DNA of 64,000 bases from Ensifer adhaerens (GTDB lineage: Bacteria > Pseudomonadota > Alphaproteobacteria > Rhizobiales > Rhizobiaceae). The DNA lies in the NCBI RefSeq assembly GCF_013283195.1, contig NZ_JABEKT010000006.1:1-64000 (forward strand). The letters run 5' to 3'. Position numbers and translations under genes: made by a program. A model generated the notes under the pieces. It worked only from the letters and a program-made list of their open reading frames with translations. It was not told where the DNA came from and made no database searches. This document shows, piece by piece, positions 7,560 through 16,431 of this stretch (its first letter is position 1; each line of letters begins with the position of its first letter).

Positions 7560-9020
7560 ATGGCAGTTAAGCGTGTCATCCGTTTGCATCGATCGATCTG
7601 TTTTCTAGCGACTGCGTGTTTGCTGATCCCTGAAACCTATTCCTATAATTTTCGCGCTTATGCGCAGGAACAGCCTGCTGCCGCCCCATCCGGGCAGGCG
7701 GCTGCTCCGGAACAGCCGGAACCGCTCAGCGAGGACGAGCTGGAAGTTCTGGTCGCCCGGATCGCGCTATATCCAGATGAGCTGATCGCGCTCATAGCGT
7801 CGGCCTCGCTGTTCCCGCTGCAGATCGTCGAGGCGGAGCGCTTCCTCGAAAACCTGAAGAAGAACAAGGATCTTAAGCCGAAGGACAGCTGGGACGGCAG
7901 CGTCATCTCGCTGCTGAACTATCCCGATCTCGTCAAGATGATGAGCGAGGACCTCGACTGGACGCAGTCGCTCTCCGATGCCATGGCCTACCAGCAGAAG
8001 GACGTGCTGGTCGCCATTCAGCAGCTTCGCGACAAGGCCGTTGCCTCAGGCGTGCTCAAAACCGACGACAAGATGAAGGTCGTCCAGGAAAACGATAACG
8101 TCATCATTCAGGCGGCCAATCCGGAAAAGATCTACGTGCCGCAGTACGAGCCGGAGATGCTCTACGTGCCGGACTATGCTGTGGAGCCCCTGTCCTATTA
8201 TCCCGAACCCTATCCGAACTACTACTATCCGGCGGCGACGTTCTTTGCTGGCGCTGTGACCGGGGCCGTGTTCGGCGCAATGGTCGACTGGGACGACTGG
8301 GGCGTGTGGGGCGGCCGGTTCGATGGTGACATAGACGTCGACTGCAACAACTGCTTCAACAACATCAACGGCAAGGTCAAGTTCAACGATATCGATTGGA
8401 AGAACGTTGACCGCAGCAAGATCAATATCGACAAGAGCCAGTTCGCCAAGCTCGACCGAACGAACATGAAGAACAAGCTTGAGGCGAACGGCCACAACAA
8501 TATCCGCGACAAGGCCAAGATCACCCGGAGCAATGCCAGTGCAAATCTGCGGCAGAAGGTCGATACCGGGTCCTTCAAGGACCTGAAGGACGTTCGCGCC
8601 AACAAGGTCGATGGCCTGAAGAACCGGCCGGGCAATGCAAAGCCGAACATCGGGGCAGGCAACAGACCCGCCGCCGGCAACATCGCGGCCAAGCGGCCGG
8701 ACAATGTTTCGCGGCCCAAGGCCGGCTCCGGGGGCAAGATAAACCGCCCGGCCGGCAAGCCACGTCCGGCGGCCAAGGCCGACAACCGTCCGCGCAAGCC
8801 GTCGGGCCTGGGTGAAGTACGCTCGGGCAAGGCCACGCAGATCCAGTCGCGGCGCGGTGGGAAGGCCATGGGGGGTGGCGCCCGTAGTGGCGGTAGACCG
8901 CACCGGTCGGTCGGTCAGGGCGGGGGCGGCGGCGGGCGATCCATGGCCCGGCACGGTGGTGGTGGCGGTGCCCGTCATGGTGGCGGTGGTGGCCGTGGTG
9001 GCGGTGGACGTCGTCGTTGA
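7560..9020 (+). CDS. DUF3300 family exported protein
   Basis: This 486-residue protein starts at the ATG at 7560, which follows GGAGGGG; the earlier GTG at 7527 has no such support. A signal sequence covers the first 35 residues or so and ends near FRAYAQEQ. Residues about 60-260 match the DUF3300 pattern (LYPDELIALIASASLFPLQIVEAERF, then VYVPQYEP-x-MLYVPDY). The C-terminal 100 residues are basic and very glycine-rich, ending GGRGGGGRRR. The domain's function is unknown; an envelope or surface role is inferred from the signal and composition. The next gene encodes DUF2950, a frequent neighbour of DUF3300. Confidence 0.88.
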   Translation: MAVKRVIRLHRSICFLATACLLIPETYSYNFRAYAQEQPAAAPSGQAAAPEQPEPLSEDELEVLVARIALYPDELIALIASASLFPLQIVEAERFLENLKKNKDLKPKDSWDGSVISLLNYPDLVKMMSEDLDWTQSLSDAMAYQQKDVLVAIQQLRDKAVASGVLKTDDKMKVVQENDNVIIQAANPEKIYVPQYEPEMLYVPDYAVEPLSYYPEPYPNYYYPAATFFAGAVTGAVFGAMVDWDDWGVWGGRFDGDIDVDCNNCFNNINGKVKFNDIDWKNVDRSKINIDKSQFAKLDRTNMKNKLEANGHNNIRDKAKITRSNASANLRQKVDTGSFKDLKDVRANKVDGLKNRPGNAKPNIGAGNRPAAGNIAAKRPDNVSRPKAGSGGKINRPAGKPRPAAKADNRPRKPSGLGEVRSGKATQIQSRRGGKAMGGGARSGGRPHRSVGQGGGGGGRSMARHGGGGGARHGGGGGRGGGGRRR

Positions 9021-9045
9021 GCGCGTGAAACGGGAGGGTATGGTC

Positions 9046-10002
9046 ATGACCAAGTATTATCGTCAGAGCATGATTTTCCGTTCGGGTGTCGGGCTCGCAT
9101 TGCTCGGCCTGTCGGCCTACGCCGGAGTGTCCCTGGCGGCCGAGAGCGAGCCGGCGCAACTCGAAGATTACATTTCGCCGACTGATCCTCCCACCTTCGA
9201 CGACCCGGAAAAAGCGGTGGCAGCGTTCAAGGAAACCCTGGGCGCGGCCGACCTGAGCAAACTTGCCGCCTTGCTCGGCCTTGATGCCGAAAAGCTGAAA
9301 AAGAGCGAAGGCGTCATGGACACTTTCGAGAAGATCAAGGCCGGTGCTGCCAAGAAGGTCGTTCTGACCGACGAGGACGACCATAAGATTATCGAGATCG
9401 GCGACGAACTCTGGCCCCTGCCGTTCCCGATCACCAAGGACGACGGTGGCAAATGGGCTTTCGACACCTATGCCGGCATCGAGGAGATCATCAACCGGCG
9501 CGTTGGGGAGAACGAACTTGAGGCCATCGCCACCGTGCGATCCTATGTCGATGCGCAGGAAGAGTATGCCGAGGAAGACCATGACGGGGACGGCGTGCTC
9601 GAATATGCCCAGAAGCTGATTTCGAGCGAAGGCAAGACGGATGGCCTCTATTGGCCGGCAGAGCAGGGGGATGGTGATAGCCCTGCTGGCGACCTTTCGC
9701 AGGCCGAGCTCGACAAGGCCAAGGCGAACGAAGGCTATTACGGCTATCGCTTCAAGATCCTGACTCGCCAGGGTGGAAACATCGCCGGCGGCTCCTACGA
9801 CTATGTCATCAACGGCAATATGATTGCGGGCTTCGGGCTCGTCGCGTGGCCGGTAAAATATGGCGAAACGGGCGTCAATACTTTCGTCGTCAATCGCAAC
9901 GGTATCGTCTATCAGGCCGATCTCGGAGAGGGCACGGATGCGATGGCGCGCGATATCAAGCAGTTCAATCCCAACGACAACTGGACCATTACCGAGGATT
10001 GA
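9046..10002 (+). CDS. DUF2950 family exported protein
   Basis: A 318-residue secreted protein with a signal peptide (GVGLALLGLSAYAGVSLAAES). The body matches DUF2950, with FDDPEKAVAAFKETLGAAD near the start and GYYGYRFKILTRQG and TFVVNRNGIVYQADLG near the end. ATG at 9046 has GGAGGG at a good distance; an ATG two codons earlier sits too close to it. It begins 25 bases after the DUF3300 gene and is surely in the same operon. The biochemical role of this family is unknown. Pairing with DUF3300 points to a shared envelope process, which is inference. Confidence 0.88.
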   Translation: MTKYYRQSMIFRSGVGLALLGLSAYAGVSLAAESEPAQLEDYISPTDPPTFDDPEKAVAAFKETLGAADLSKLAALLGLDAEKLKKSEGVMDTFEKIKAGAAKKVVLTDEDDHKIIEIGDELWPLPFPITKDDGGKWAFDTYAGIEEIINRRVGENELEAIATVRSYVDAQEEYAEEDHDGDGVLEYAQKLISSEGKTDGLYWPAEQGDGDSPAGDLSQAELDKAKANEGYYGYRFKILTRQGGNIAGGSYDYVINGNMIAGFGLVAWPVKYGETGVNTFVVNRNGIVYQADLGEGTDAMARDIKQFNPNDNWTITED

Positions 10003-10008
10003 GCGCTC

Positions 10009-11235
10009 TTGGGGATCAAGAACAAGGAGCAAGCGGGGAAGGGACAAGCGGCGCGGCGTCCTGATCCTGCCGCTAGCGAGTATCTGGCGGCCCATGGAGG
10101 GCCGTTTTTCGAGTTGCAACGACGATTTGGGCTGCTTCACGAGCGCTCGCTGAAGACTGGCAGGCGAGCCTTGTTGTTCGTCGGGTTGGCTTGGTTCGTG
10201 CCGCTCTTGCTCGGGCTACCACGCAGCTTTCTCGCGGCTGACACGCCGGGCTCCTATCTCGGCGATCTCGGCGTCTGGGCCCGTTTTGTGGTGGCGATCG
10301 GCGCCTTCGTGCTCGCCGAACAGCAGGTCGAGCGCGGGTTGCGCATCAAGCTCGGGCAATTTCTGAAGGCACCGTTGATCGCACCCGGTTCTGTTGCGCC
10401 TTTCGCCCAGGCCGTGACGACCGCGCTGGAAAGACGTGACTCGCGGGTCGCAGAAGCGGTCTGCCTTGTCCTTGCGATTGTCGCTGCGGTGGTGGCTTTC
10501 GCCAACACCCACGCGGCGACTGTGTCGTCCTGGGCGGTTGAGGTTTCGCCCGACGGCAACCGCCTCACCTTGACCGCCTGGTGGATGGTGTTCGTCAGCC
10601 AGCCGCTGTTCGTGTTCCTGCTTTTGCGCGGGCTCTGGCGACATTTCGTCTGGGCGCAGCTGTTGCGCCGGATCGCCCGACTGGAGCTCCGGCTGGTGGC
10701 AACCCACCCTGATGGCAATGGCGGGTTGGCTTTTCTCGCCAGCTATCCCAACGCCTATGTCCTCTTCATCTTCGGCGTCAGCGCGGCGATCGGCGCTGCA
10801 GTTGCCAAGCATCTGCTGCAGGAAAGCCTGACGAGCACCACATTCAGCATCATTGCCGGCGGTTGGCTGGTGGTCGTGCTCGCGCTCTTTGCCTATCCGT
10901 TGTCGGCCTTCTCCAAGCCGCTTGCGGAATTGAAGGAGAAGAGCCTGCTGATGCTGGGCACGCAGGCCACACGCTATCAGCGTTTGAACGAGCGCAAGAT
11001 TCTGGGGACGAACGTTGCGGCGGAAAGTGCCGACGAGGCCCAGCAGCAGGCCGACGACATCGCTGACCCGACGAAACAGTTCGAGACCACGCGCAAGCTG
11101 TCGGCAATGCTGTTGAACCGGTCGGCCATCGTGCCTGTTGCAGCGGCTGCCCTTCTGCCGATCGCTGCTGCCGGCGCCACCATTCTTCCCTACAAGGAAG
11201 TTTTCTCGGTTCTCAAGAAACTGCTGCTGCTTTGA
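10009..11235 (+). CDS. Uncharacterised integral membrane protein
   Basis: The 408-residue product has about five to six hydrophobic segments, near residues 55-75, 90-105, 155-175, 200-220, 255-275 and 290-310, and one more near the C terminus at about 375-395. The loops are rich in charged residues and there is a Gln/Ala-rich stretch (ADEAQQQADDIAD). I do not recognise a family. The likely start is a TTG at 10009, six bases after the DUF2950 stop, with GAGGA about ten bases upstream. The tight spacing makes it the third gene of the DUF3300-DUF2950 operon. The next genes converge on it. Confidence 0.75.
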   Translation: MGIKNKEQAGKGQAARRPDPAASEYLAAHGGPFFELQRRFGLLHERSLKTGRRALLFVGLAWFVPLLLGLPRSFLAADTPGSYLGDLGVWARFVVAIGAFVLAEQQVERGLRIKLGQFLKAPLIAPGSVAPFAQAVTTALERRDSRVAEAVCLVLAIVAAVVAFANTHAATVSSWAVEVSPDGNRLTLTAWWMVFVSQPLFVFLLLRGLWRHFVWAQLLRRIARLELRLVATHPDGNGGLAFLASYPNAYVLFIFGVSAAIGAAVAKHLLQESLTSTTFSIIAGGWLVVVLALFAYPLSAFSKPLAELKEKSLLMLGTQATRYQRLNERKILGTNVAAESADEAQQQADDIADPTKQFETTRKLSAMLLNRSAIVPVAAAALLPIAAAGATILPYKEVFSVLKKLLLL

Positions 11236-11250
11236 CCGGCGACGTCTCGC

Positions 11251-11595
11251 TCAGGGCGCCGCGCCAAAGAAGGTGAGGCGGCTGAAGAGCACGTAGTGCG
11301 ATTCCGACACCATCAGCGCGACAAAGACCAGCACCAGGAGGGGCGGCAGCAGAATGGCGTAGATCAGCGCCAGGCGCTCCCAGGCCATGTGCATGAAGAC
11401 GGCAACGATGAGCCCCGCCTTCAGCATCATGAAGAGCAGGATCAGAGACCATCTGAGATAACCCTGCAGGCCGACATAGTCGACCATGTAGGAAAAGGCG
11501 CTGAGCACGAAAAGCAGGCCCCAGACCAGCAGATAGAGGCCGATCGGGTGCTGCTGATGCTCTTTGACAGCAAGATGTGCCGGTGCGTCAGTCAT
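11251..11595 (-). CDS. Cytochrome c oxidase subunit IV
   Basis: This 114-residue protein has three transmembrane segments (IGLYLLVWGLLFVLSAFSY, LILLFMMLKAGLIVAVFMH, IYAILLPPLLVLVFVALMV), matching the small prokaryotic subunit IV (CyoD/CtaF-like) in length and layout. It is the last gene of the oxidase operon. It starts nine bases after the preceding subunit III gene and has GAGGAA in front. The subunit is accessory and helps assembly or stability; it carries no metal centre. Confidence 0.85.
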   Translation of the reverse strand: MTDAPAHLAVKEHQQHPIGLYLLVWGLLFVLSAFSYMVDYVGLQGYLRWSLILLFMMLKAGLIVAVFMHMAWERLALIYAILLPPLLVLVFVALMVSESHYVLFSRLTFFGAAP

Positions 11596-11604
11596 GGCCG
11601 TTCC

Positions 11605-12327
11605 TCACCAGAGATAGAAGAATGCGAAGATGAAGACCCAGACGAGGTCGACGAAGTGCCAGTAGAGGCCGGTGATTTCGACAATTTCGTACTGCCCCTT
11701 GCGGCTGGTGAAAAAGCCGCGCTTTCCCGTTTCGAAATCGCCGCGCCAGACCTTGCGCGCGATGATCAGGAGGAAGATGACGCCGATCGTCACGTGCGTT
11801 CCGTGGAAGCCGGTGATCATGAAGAAGGTGGAGCCGAACTGCGGCGCACCCCACGGGTTGCCCCAGGGGCGCACGCCTTCGGAGATCAGCTTCGTCCATT
11901 CGAACGCCTGCATGCCGACGAAGGTGGCGCCGAAGAGCGCGGTCAGCACCATCAGTGCCGCCGTCTTGCGACGGTCGCGGCGATAGCCGAAGTTGACCGC
12001 CATCGCCATGGTGCCGCTCGAGGAAATCAGCACGAAAGTCATGATGGCGATCAGGATCAGCGGCACGTCGGAGCCGCCGATGTGCAGCGCGAAGACCTCG
12101 CTCGGGTTCGGCCAGGGCACGACGGTCGACATGCGCGCCGACATATAGGCAACAAGGAAACAGCCGAAGACGAAGGTGTCGCTCAAGAGAAAGATCCACA
12201 TCATGGCCTTTCCCCAGGAGACATTCTTGAAGGTGCGCTGATCCGATGCCCAGTCGGCGGCAAAGCCAGCCAGTCCTGACGGCCGGGGTAGGGGCTCTGT
12301 GACAGGAGAATGTGTCGGCGCGGACAT
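11605..12327 (-). CDS. coxP: Cytochrome c oxidase subunit III (CoxP-like)
   Basis: A 240-residue membrane protein of the heme-copper oxidase subunit III family, with an N-terminal polar segment and about six to seven transmembrane helices. Typical motifs include GFHGTHVTIGVIFL and the terminal YWHFVDLVWVFIFAFFYLW. Subunit III supports proton uptake and stability of subunit I. The operon carries a second subunit III gene immediately upstream (12338-13042), as in the coxMNOP arrangement of Bradyrhizobium. Its AGGAG site overlaps the stop region of that gene. Confidence 0.88.
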   Translation of the reverse strand: MSAPTHSPVTEPLPRPSGLAGFAADWASDQRTFKNVSWGKAMMWIFLLSDTFVFGCFLVAYMSARMSTVVPWPNPSEVFALHIGGSDVPLILIAIMTFVLISSSGTMAMAVNFGYRRDRRKTAALMVLTALFGATFVGMQAFEWTKLISEGVRPWGNPWGAPQFGSTFFMITGFHGTHVTIGVIFLLIIARKVWRGDFETGKRGFFTSRKGQYEIVEITGLYWHFVDLVWVFIFAFFYLW

Positions 12328-12337
12328 GGGGCAGCTC

Positions 12338-13042
12338 CTAGGTCAAGATTTGCCGGCAGAGGTCGATGAAGTCGTTTGCCCAGCCGGAGAACAGCGCAAA
12401 CAGCACGATCCAGACAGCGAGCATGAAATGCCAGTAGGTGGCGCAGAGCGTGATCGACAGTGTCCCCTTAGAGCCGATCGGTCCCTTGCGCGTTGTCAGA
12501 ATGGTGCGGGCAAGCGCGACCAGGCCGCCGACGATGTGCAGGCCATGCATGGCCGTGATCATGTAGAAGAAGCTGTTGGCCGCGTTGCCGGTGAGCAGAT
12601 AGCCGGCATCGGTGAGTTCGCGCCAGGCGAAGACCTGGCCGACGAGGAAGGCGAGGCCCAAGGCAAGGGCGGCGATCAGCGCCGTGCGGCTGGCATCGTC
12701 GCGGTGGCGTTCAGCCGACACTTTGGCGGCATGGAGCATCAGGCTTCCTGACGCGAGCACCGCCGTGTTCAGCCAGAGTAGCTTCGGCATCGGCGTCGAC
12801 CACCAGTCGGTCGAGGCCATGCGCATGAAGTAGGCGCTGATGAAGAGGGTGAACAGCGCTCCGACCACGGCGAGAAAGACGCCGAGGCCGATCTTGGCCG
12901 GCTCGATCGGGCGTCGGCCCTGCGGACGCGTGTCGTGGTGTTGGCCGACCTCCAGCCAGGGCTTCGATAGCATCCGCTGCTGCGACAGCCACCAGCCGGC
13001 GATCGCGGCGATGACGGCAAGGAAGATCAGCGTGACACTCAT
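12338..13042 (-). CDS. coxO: Cytochrome c oxidase subunit III-like protein (CoxO-like)
   Basis: This 234-residue protein is a second, divergent subunit III paralogue, with MHGLHIVGGLVALA and ATYWHFMLAVWIVLFALF in the positions expected for the family. It overlaps the stop of the subunit I gene by four bases, indicating translational coupling. Tandem subunit III genes are a known feature of coxMNOP-type oxidases. Why two are kept is not evident from the sequence. Confidence 0.87.
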   Translation of the reverse strand: MSVTLIFLAVIAAIAGWWLSQQRMLSKPWLEVGQHHDTRPQGRRPIEPAKIGLGVFLAVVGALFTLFISAYFMRMASTDWWSTPMPKLLWLNTAVLASGSLMLHAAKVSAERHRDDASRTALIAALALGLAFLVGQVFAWRELTDAGYLLTGNAANSFFYMITAMHGLHIVGGLVALARTILTTRKGPIGSKGTLSITLCATYWHFMLAVWIVLFALFSGWANDFIDLCRQILT

Positions 13043-14814
13043 GTCGCCGTCTCCCGCGTTAGGTTGTCCGGACCGGGCTGGTTCTGCGGGATGAAATCCT
13101 CCGGCGCGCCCGGCACGCTGTAGTCATAGGCCCAGCGATAGACCACCGGCAGGTCTTTCCAGTTGCCGTGGCGCGGGGGCGTTTCCGGCGTCTGCCATTC
13201 GAGCGTCGTTGCCCGCCAGGGGTTGCCGCCGGCCTCGCGACCGTGGCGGATGCTCCAGACCAGATTGAACAGGAAGACGATCTGGGCCGCGCCGACGATG
13301 AGCGCGACGATGGTGATGAACTCGTTGAGCGTATGGGCCGAGGCCGGTACGAAGGCGGTTTCGCCCATTTCGTAGTAGCGCCGGGGAACGCCGATCAGGC
13401 CGAGATAGTGCATCGGGAAGAAGATCAGGTAGGCGCCGACGAAGGTGACCCAGAAGTGAAGCTGTCCCATCGCCTCGTTGAGCATGCGACCGGTGACTTT
13501 CGGATACCAGTGATAGATGGCGCCGAAGATGACGAGGATCGGGGCGACACCCATGACCATATGGAAATGGGCAACGACGAACATCGTATCGGACAGCGGC
13601 ACGTCGACGACGACATTGCCGAGGAAGAGGCCGGTGAGCCCGCCATTGACGAAGGTGACGATGAAGGCCAGTGCAAACAGCATCGGCAGGTTGAGGTGGA
13701 TATCGCCGCGCCAGAGCGTCAGCACCCAGTTGTAGACCTTGAGCGCCGTCGGCACGGCAATGATCAGCGTCGTCGTGGCGAAGAAGAAGCCGAAATAGGG
13801 GTTCATGCCGCTGACATACATGTGGTGCGCCCAGACGACGAAGGAGAGCGCGCCGATGACTACAATCGCCCAGACCATCATGCGGTAGCCGAAGATATTC
13901 TTGCGGGCATGGGTGCTGATGAGATCGGAGACGATACCGAAGGCAGGCAGCGCAACGATGTAGACTTCCGGGTGGCCGAAGAACCAGAAGAGATGCTGGA
14001 ACAGGATCGGGCTGCCGCCGCCGTGTTGCAGCTGTTCACCCATCTCGACGATTGCCGGCATGAAGAAGCTGGTCCCGAGAATACGGTCGAACAGCATCAT
14101 GACGCAGGCGACTAAGAGGGCGGGGAAGGCGAGCAGTGCCATGACCGTCGCGGTGAAGATGCCCCAGATCGTCAGCGGCATGCGCATCAGCGTCATGCCG
14201 CGCGCACGGCCCTGGAGCACGGTCACCACGTAGTTGAGCCCGCCCATGGTGAAGCCGATGATGAAGAGGATGAGCGAGGAAAGCATCAGCACGATGCCCC
14301 AGTCCTTGCCGCCGGGCGTGCCTGACAGCACGGCCTGCGGCGGATAGAGGGTCCAGCCGGCGCCGGTCGGCCCGCCGGGCGCAAAGAAGCTCGAGACCAG
14401 CACCAGCACGGCGAGAAGGTAGAGCCAGTAGCTCAGCATGTTGGCATAGGGAAACACCATGTCGCGCGCGCCGAGCATCAGCGGGATCAGGTAGTTGCCG
14501 AAGCCGCCGAGAAACAGGGCGGTCAGCAGATAGATCACCATGATCATGCCGTGCATGGTGATGAACTGGTAATAGCGCTCGGCGTCGATGAAGGCGAAGG
14601 CGCCGGGAAAGCCGAGCTGTAGGCGCATCAGCCAGGAGAGAACCAGAGCGACCATGCCGATGGCAATGGCGGTAGAGGCATATTGAACGGCGATGATCTT
14701 AGCGTCCTGGCTGAACACATAGCGCGTCCACCAACTGTGCGGATGGTAGAGCTCGACATCCTCCACCTCGGCGGGTCCGAGCGCCCTATCTGTGCCTGAC
14801 CGGATATCGACCAT
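13039..14814 (-). CDS. coxN: Cytochrome c oxidase subunit I (CoxN-like)
   Basis: This 591-residue polytopic protein is the catalytic heme-copper subunit that reduces oxygen to water and pumps protons. The key ligand motifs are intact: MHGMIMV for a low-spin heme histidine, WFFGHPEVYIV for the CuB histidine and its cross-linked tyrosine, VWAHHMYVSGM for the two further CuB histidines, and VVAHFHMVMG for the heme a3 and heme a histidines. It is about 40-60 residues longer than minimal subunit I proteins, partly from an N-terminal extension before the first helix. GGGAGAG precedes the ATG at 14814. It belongs to an aa3-type oxidase operon separate from the standard ctaCDE set. Confidence 0.95.
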   Translation of the reverse strand: MVDIRSGTDRALGPAEVEDVELYHPHSWWTRYVFSQDAKIIAVQYASTAIAIGMVALVLSWLMRLQLGFPGAFAFIDAERYYQFITMHGMIMVIYLLTALFLGGFGNYLIPLMLGARDMVFPYANMLSYWLYLLAVLVLVSSFFAPGGPTGAGWTLYPPQAVLSGTPGGKDWGIVLMLSSLILFIIGFTMGGLNYVVTVLQGRARGMTLMRMPLTIWGIFTATVMALLAFPALLVACVMMLFDRILGTSFFMPAIVEMGEQLQHGGGSPILFQHLFWFFGHPEVYIVALPAFGIVSDLISTHARKNIFGYRMMVWAIVVIGALSFVVWAHHMYVSGMNPYFGFFFATTTLIIAVPTALKVYNWVLTLWRGDIHLNLPMLFALAFIVTFVNGGLTGLFLGNVVVDVPLSDTMFVVAHFHMVMGVAPILVIFGAIYHWYPKVTGRMLNEAMGQLHFWVTFVGAYLIFFPMHYLGLIGVPRRYYEMGETAFVPASAHTLNEFITIVALIVGAAQIVFLFNLVWSIRHGREAGGNPWRATTLEWQTPETPPRHGNWKDLPVVYRWAYDYSVPGAPEDFIPQNQPGPDNLTRETAT

Positions 14815-14849
14815 CTAAACTCTCCCAACAATGGCCGTCGGGGCGCCTC

Positions 14850-15692
14850 CTACCGCGCCGGGGCGGCATTTCCTGCCTGTGCCGTTTCCTTTGTCTGTGC
14901 TGCTGCCATCAACTGCGAAAAGGTCTGCTGGCTCGTGAGCCAGGTCTGGTAATCCTCCGCGCTGTCGACGACGACGGTGCCGCGCATCTGCGGATGGCCG
15001 ACGCCGCACAGTTCGGCGCAAAGAACCTCAAAAGTGCCGGTGCGCGTGGGCGTGAGCCAGTAAAAGGTGACCATACCGGGCACCATGTCCATTTTGGCGC
15101 GGAACTCCGGCACGTAGAAATTATGAAGCACGTCGACCGAGCGCAGGAGCATCTTGACCGGTTTGCCGATCTCAAGGTGCAGTTCGCCACCTTCGATGAT
15201 GATGTCGTCGAGGGCGGCCGCGTCGTTTCGGTTGAGGCCGAGGGAATTTTCCGGCGAGATGTCGCGCGTCTCCGATGTGCCGAGCCTGCCGTCGGCGCCA
15301 GGCAGGCGGAAGCTCCACAGCCATTGCTGCCCGACCACTTCGACCTGCCTTGCCCCGTCCGGCACGGTGATAAACTGATGCCAAACGAACAGACCCGGCG
15401 TCAGCATTGCCGCGACGCCCAGCGTCGTGCCGGCAGCAAGCCAGCTTTCGAGCTTCTTGTTTTCGGGTTCATAGGCCGCCCGGTTTCCCGGGCGGTGCCG
15501 AAAACGGAAGACGCAGTAAGCCATGAACAGGACGACGGCGACGAAGACGGCGCCGGTGATCCAGAAGGTGATGATGAGTGTATTGTCTATGTAGTTCCAG
15601 TTGGACGCGATCGGCGTCCACCACCACGGGCTCAACAAATGGAACAACACCGATCCGGCGGCCAGCAAAACCAGAATAACCACCACGGCCAT
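14850..15692 (-). CDS. coxM: Cytochrome c oxidase subunit II (CoxM-like)
   Basis: A 280-residue subunit that accepts electrons from cytochrome c at its CuA centre. Two N-terminal transmembrane segments are followed by a periplasmic cupredoxin domain. The CuA ligands are all present: the histidine in VDVLHNFYVPEF and the cluster CAELCGVGHPQM, giving Cys, Glu carbonyl, Cys, His and Met. The start at 15692 is chosen because AAGGAGG lies eight bases before it; a longer form from 15728 lacks this. It is the first gene of the oxidase operon, so a promoter should lie at 15693-15832. Confidence 0.93.
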   Translation of the reverse strand: MAVVVILVLLAAGSVLFHLLSPWWWTPIASNWNYIDNTLIITFWITGAVFVAVVLFMAYCVFRFRHRPGNRAAYEPENKKLESWLAAGTTLGVAAMLTPGLFVWHQFITVPDGARQVEVVGQQWLWSFRLPGADGRLGTSETRDISPENSLGLNRNDAAALDDIIIEGGELHLEIGKPVKMLLRSVDVLHNFYVPEFRAKMDMVPGMVTFYWLTPTRTGTFEVLCAELCGVGHPQMRGTVVVDSAEDYQTWLTSQQTFSQLMAAAQTKETAQAGNAAPAR

Positions 15693-15832
15693 TTCTTGTC
15701 CCTCCTTGCCGCTTGCGGCTGTGGGCATGAATACGCAATCCGTAGAGTTTCAAATACAAGTATTGCACGAACGGAAAATACTCGCAATTGACCGTTCGGT
15801 GGAGTGCCTGTCGGCGGTTCCAACCGTTGCGT

Positions 15833-16219
15833 CTATTGCGAATATTGCTTGAGATAGGCGAGCAGGTTGGAAATATCCCCTTCATCCTTCAGTCCGGGAA
15901 AGACCATCTTGGTGCCTTTCACCTTCGCCTTCGGATTGTGGAGATAGTCGCGCAACGCCGCCTCGTCCCAGACAAGCCCGCCCTTGCCGGCATCGATCAT
16001 CGCCGGCGAGTACTTGAAGTCGGGGTGGGTGCCGGCGGTGCGGCCGAGCACGTGGTTGAGCGACGGGCCGACCTTGTTGGTATCGCTGTCGACGATATGA
16101 CAGATCGCGCATTTCTTGAATACGGTCGCGCCCGCCTCCGCATCGCCCTCTTGCGCAAGGGCGGCGATGGGACAGAGCAGCGTTGTCGAAAAGGCAAGGG
16201 CAACAACAGAGTTTCGCAT
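15833..16219 (-). CDS. Soluble class I cytochrome c
   Basis: This 128-residue protein has a signal peptide (first 22 residues, ending ALAQ) and one heme-binding motif, CAICH. GPSLNHVLGR follows, and the likely methionine ligand is in KGTKMVFPGL, as in cytochrome c2/c550 proteins. It would act in the periplasm as electron carrier. The gene lies 140 bases upstream of coxM on the same strand, making it a plausible electron donor for that oxidase. Confidence 0.9.
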   Translation of the reverse strand: MRNSVVALAFSTTLLCPIAALAQEGDAEAGATVFKKCAICHIVDSDTNKVGPSLNHVLGRTAGTHPDFKYSPAMIDAGKGGLVWDEAALRDYLHNPKAKVKGTKMVFPGLKDEGDISNLLAYLKQYSQ

Positions 16220-16431
16220 GACACTTCCTCAAAATCGCCGGGCGCGTGGCAAGGAAGGCTATCGTCAATTCGTCGTCTTGGCGGTACTTGCTTCTCTCAA
16301 TTGGGCGCCACGGGCGGTTGATACTTGCGACGGGATGACGGTACGCCTCGGTCCGAAGATGTCAATCTCCGGTCTTGGGCGATACCGTCAGGCACCTGTC
16401 AGGGCGTGCAATTCCGCCCGCGACCCGGCGA

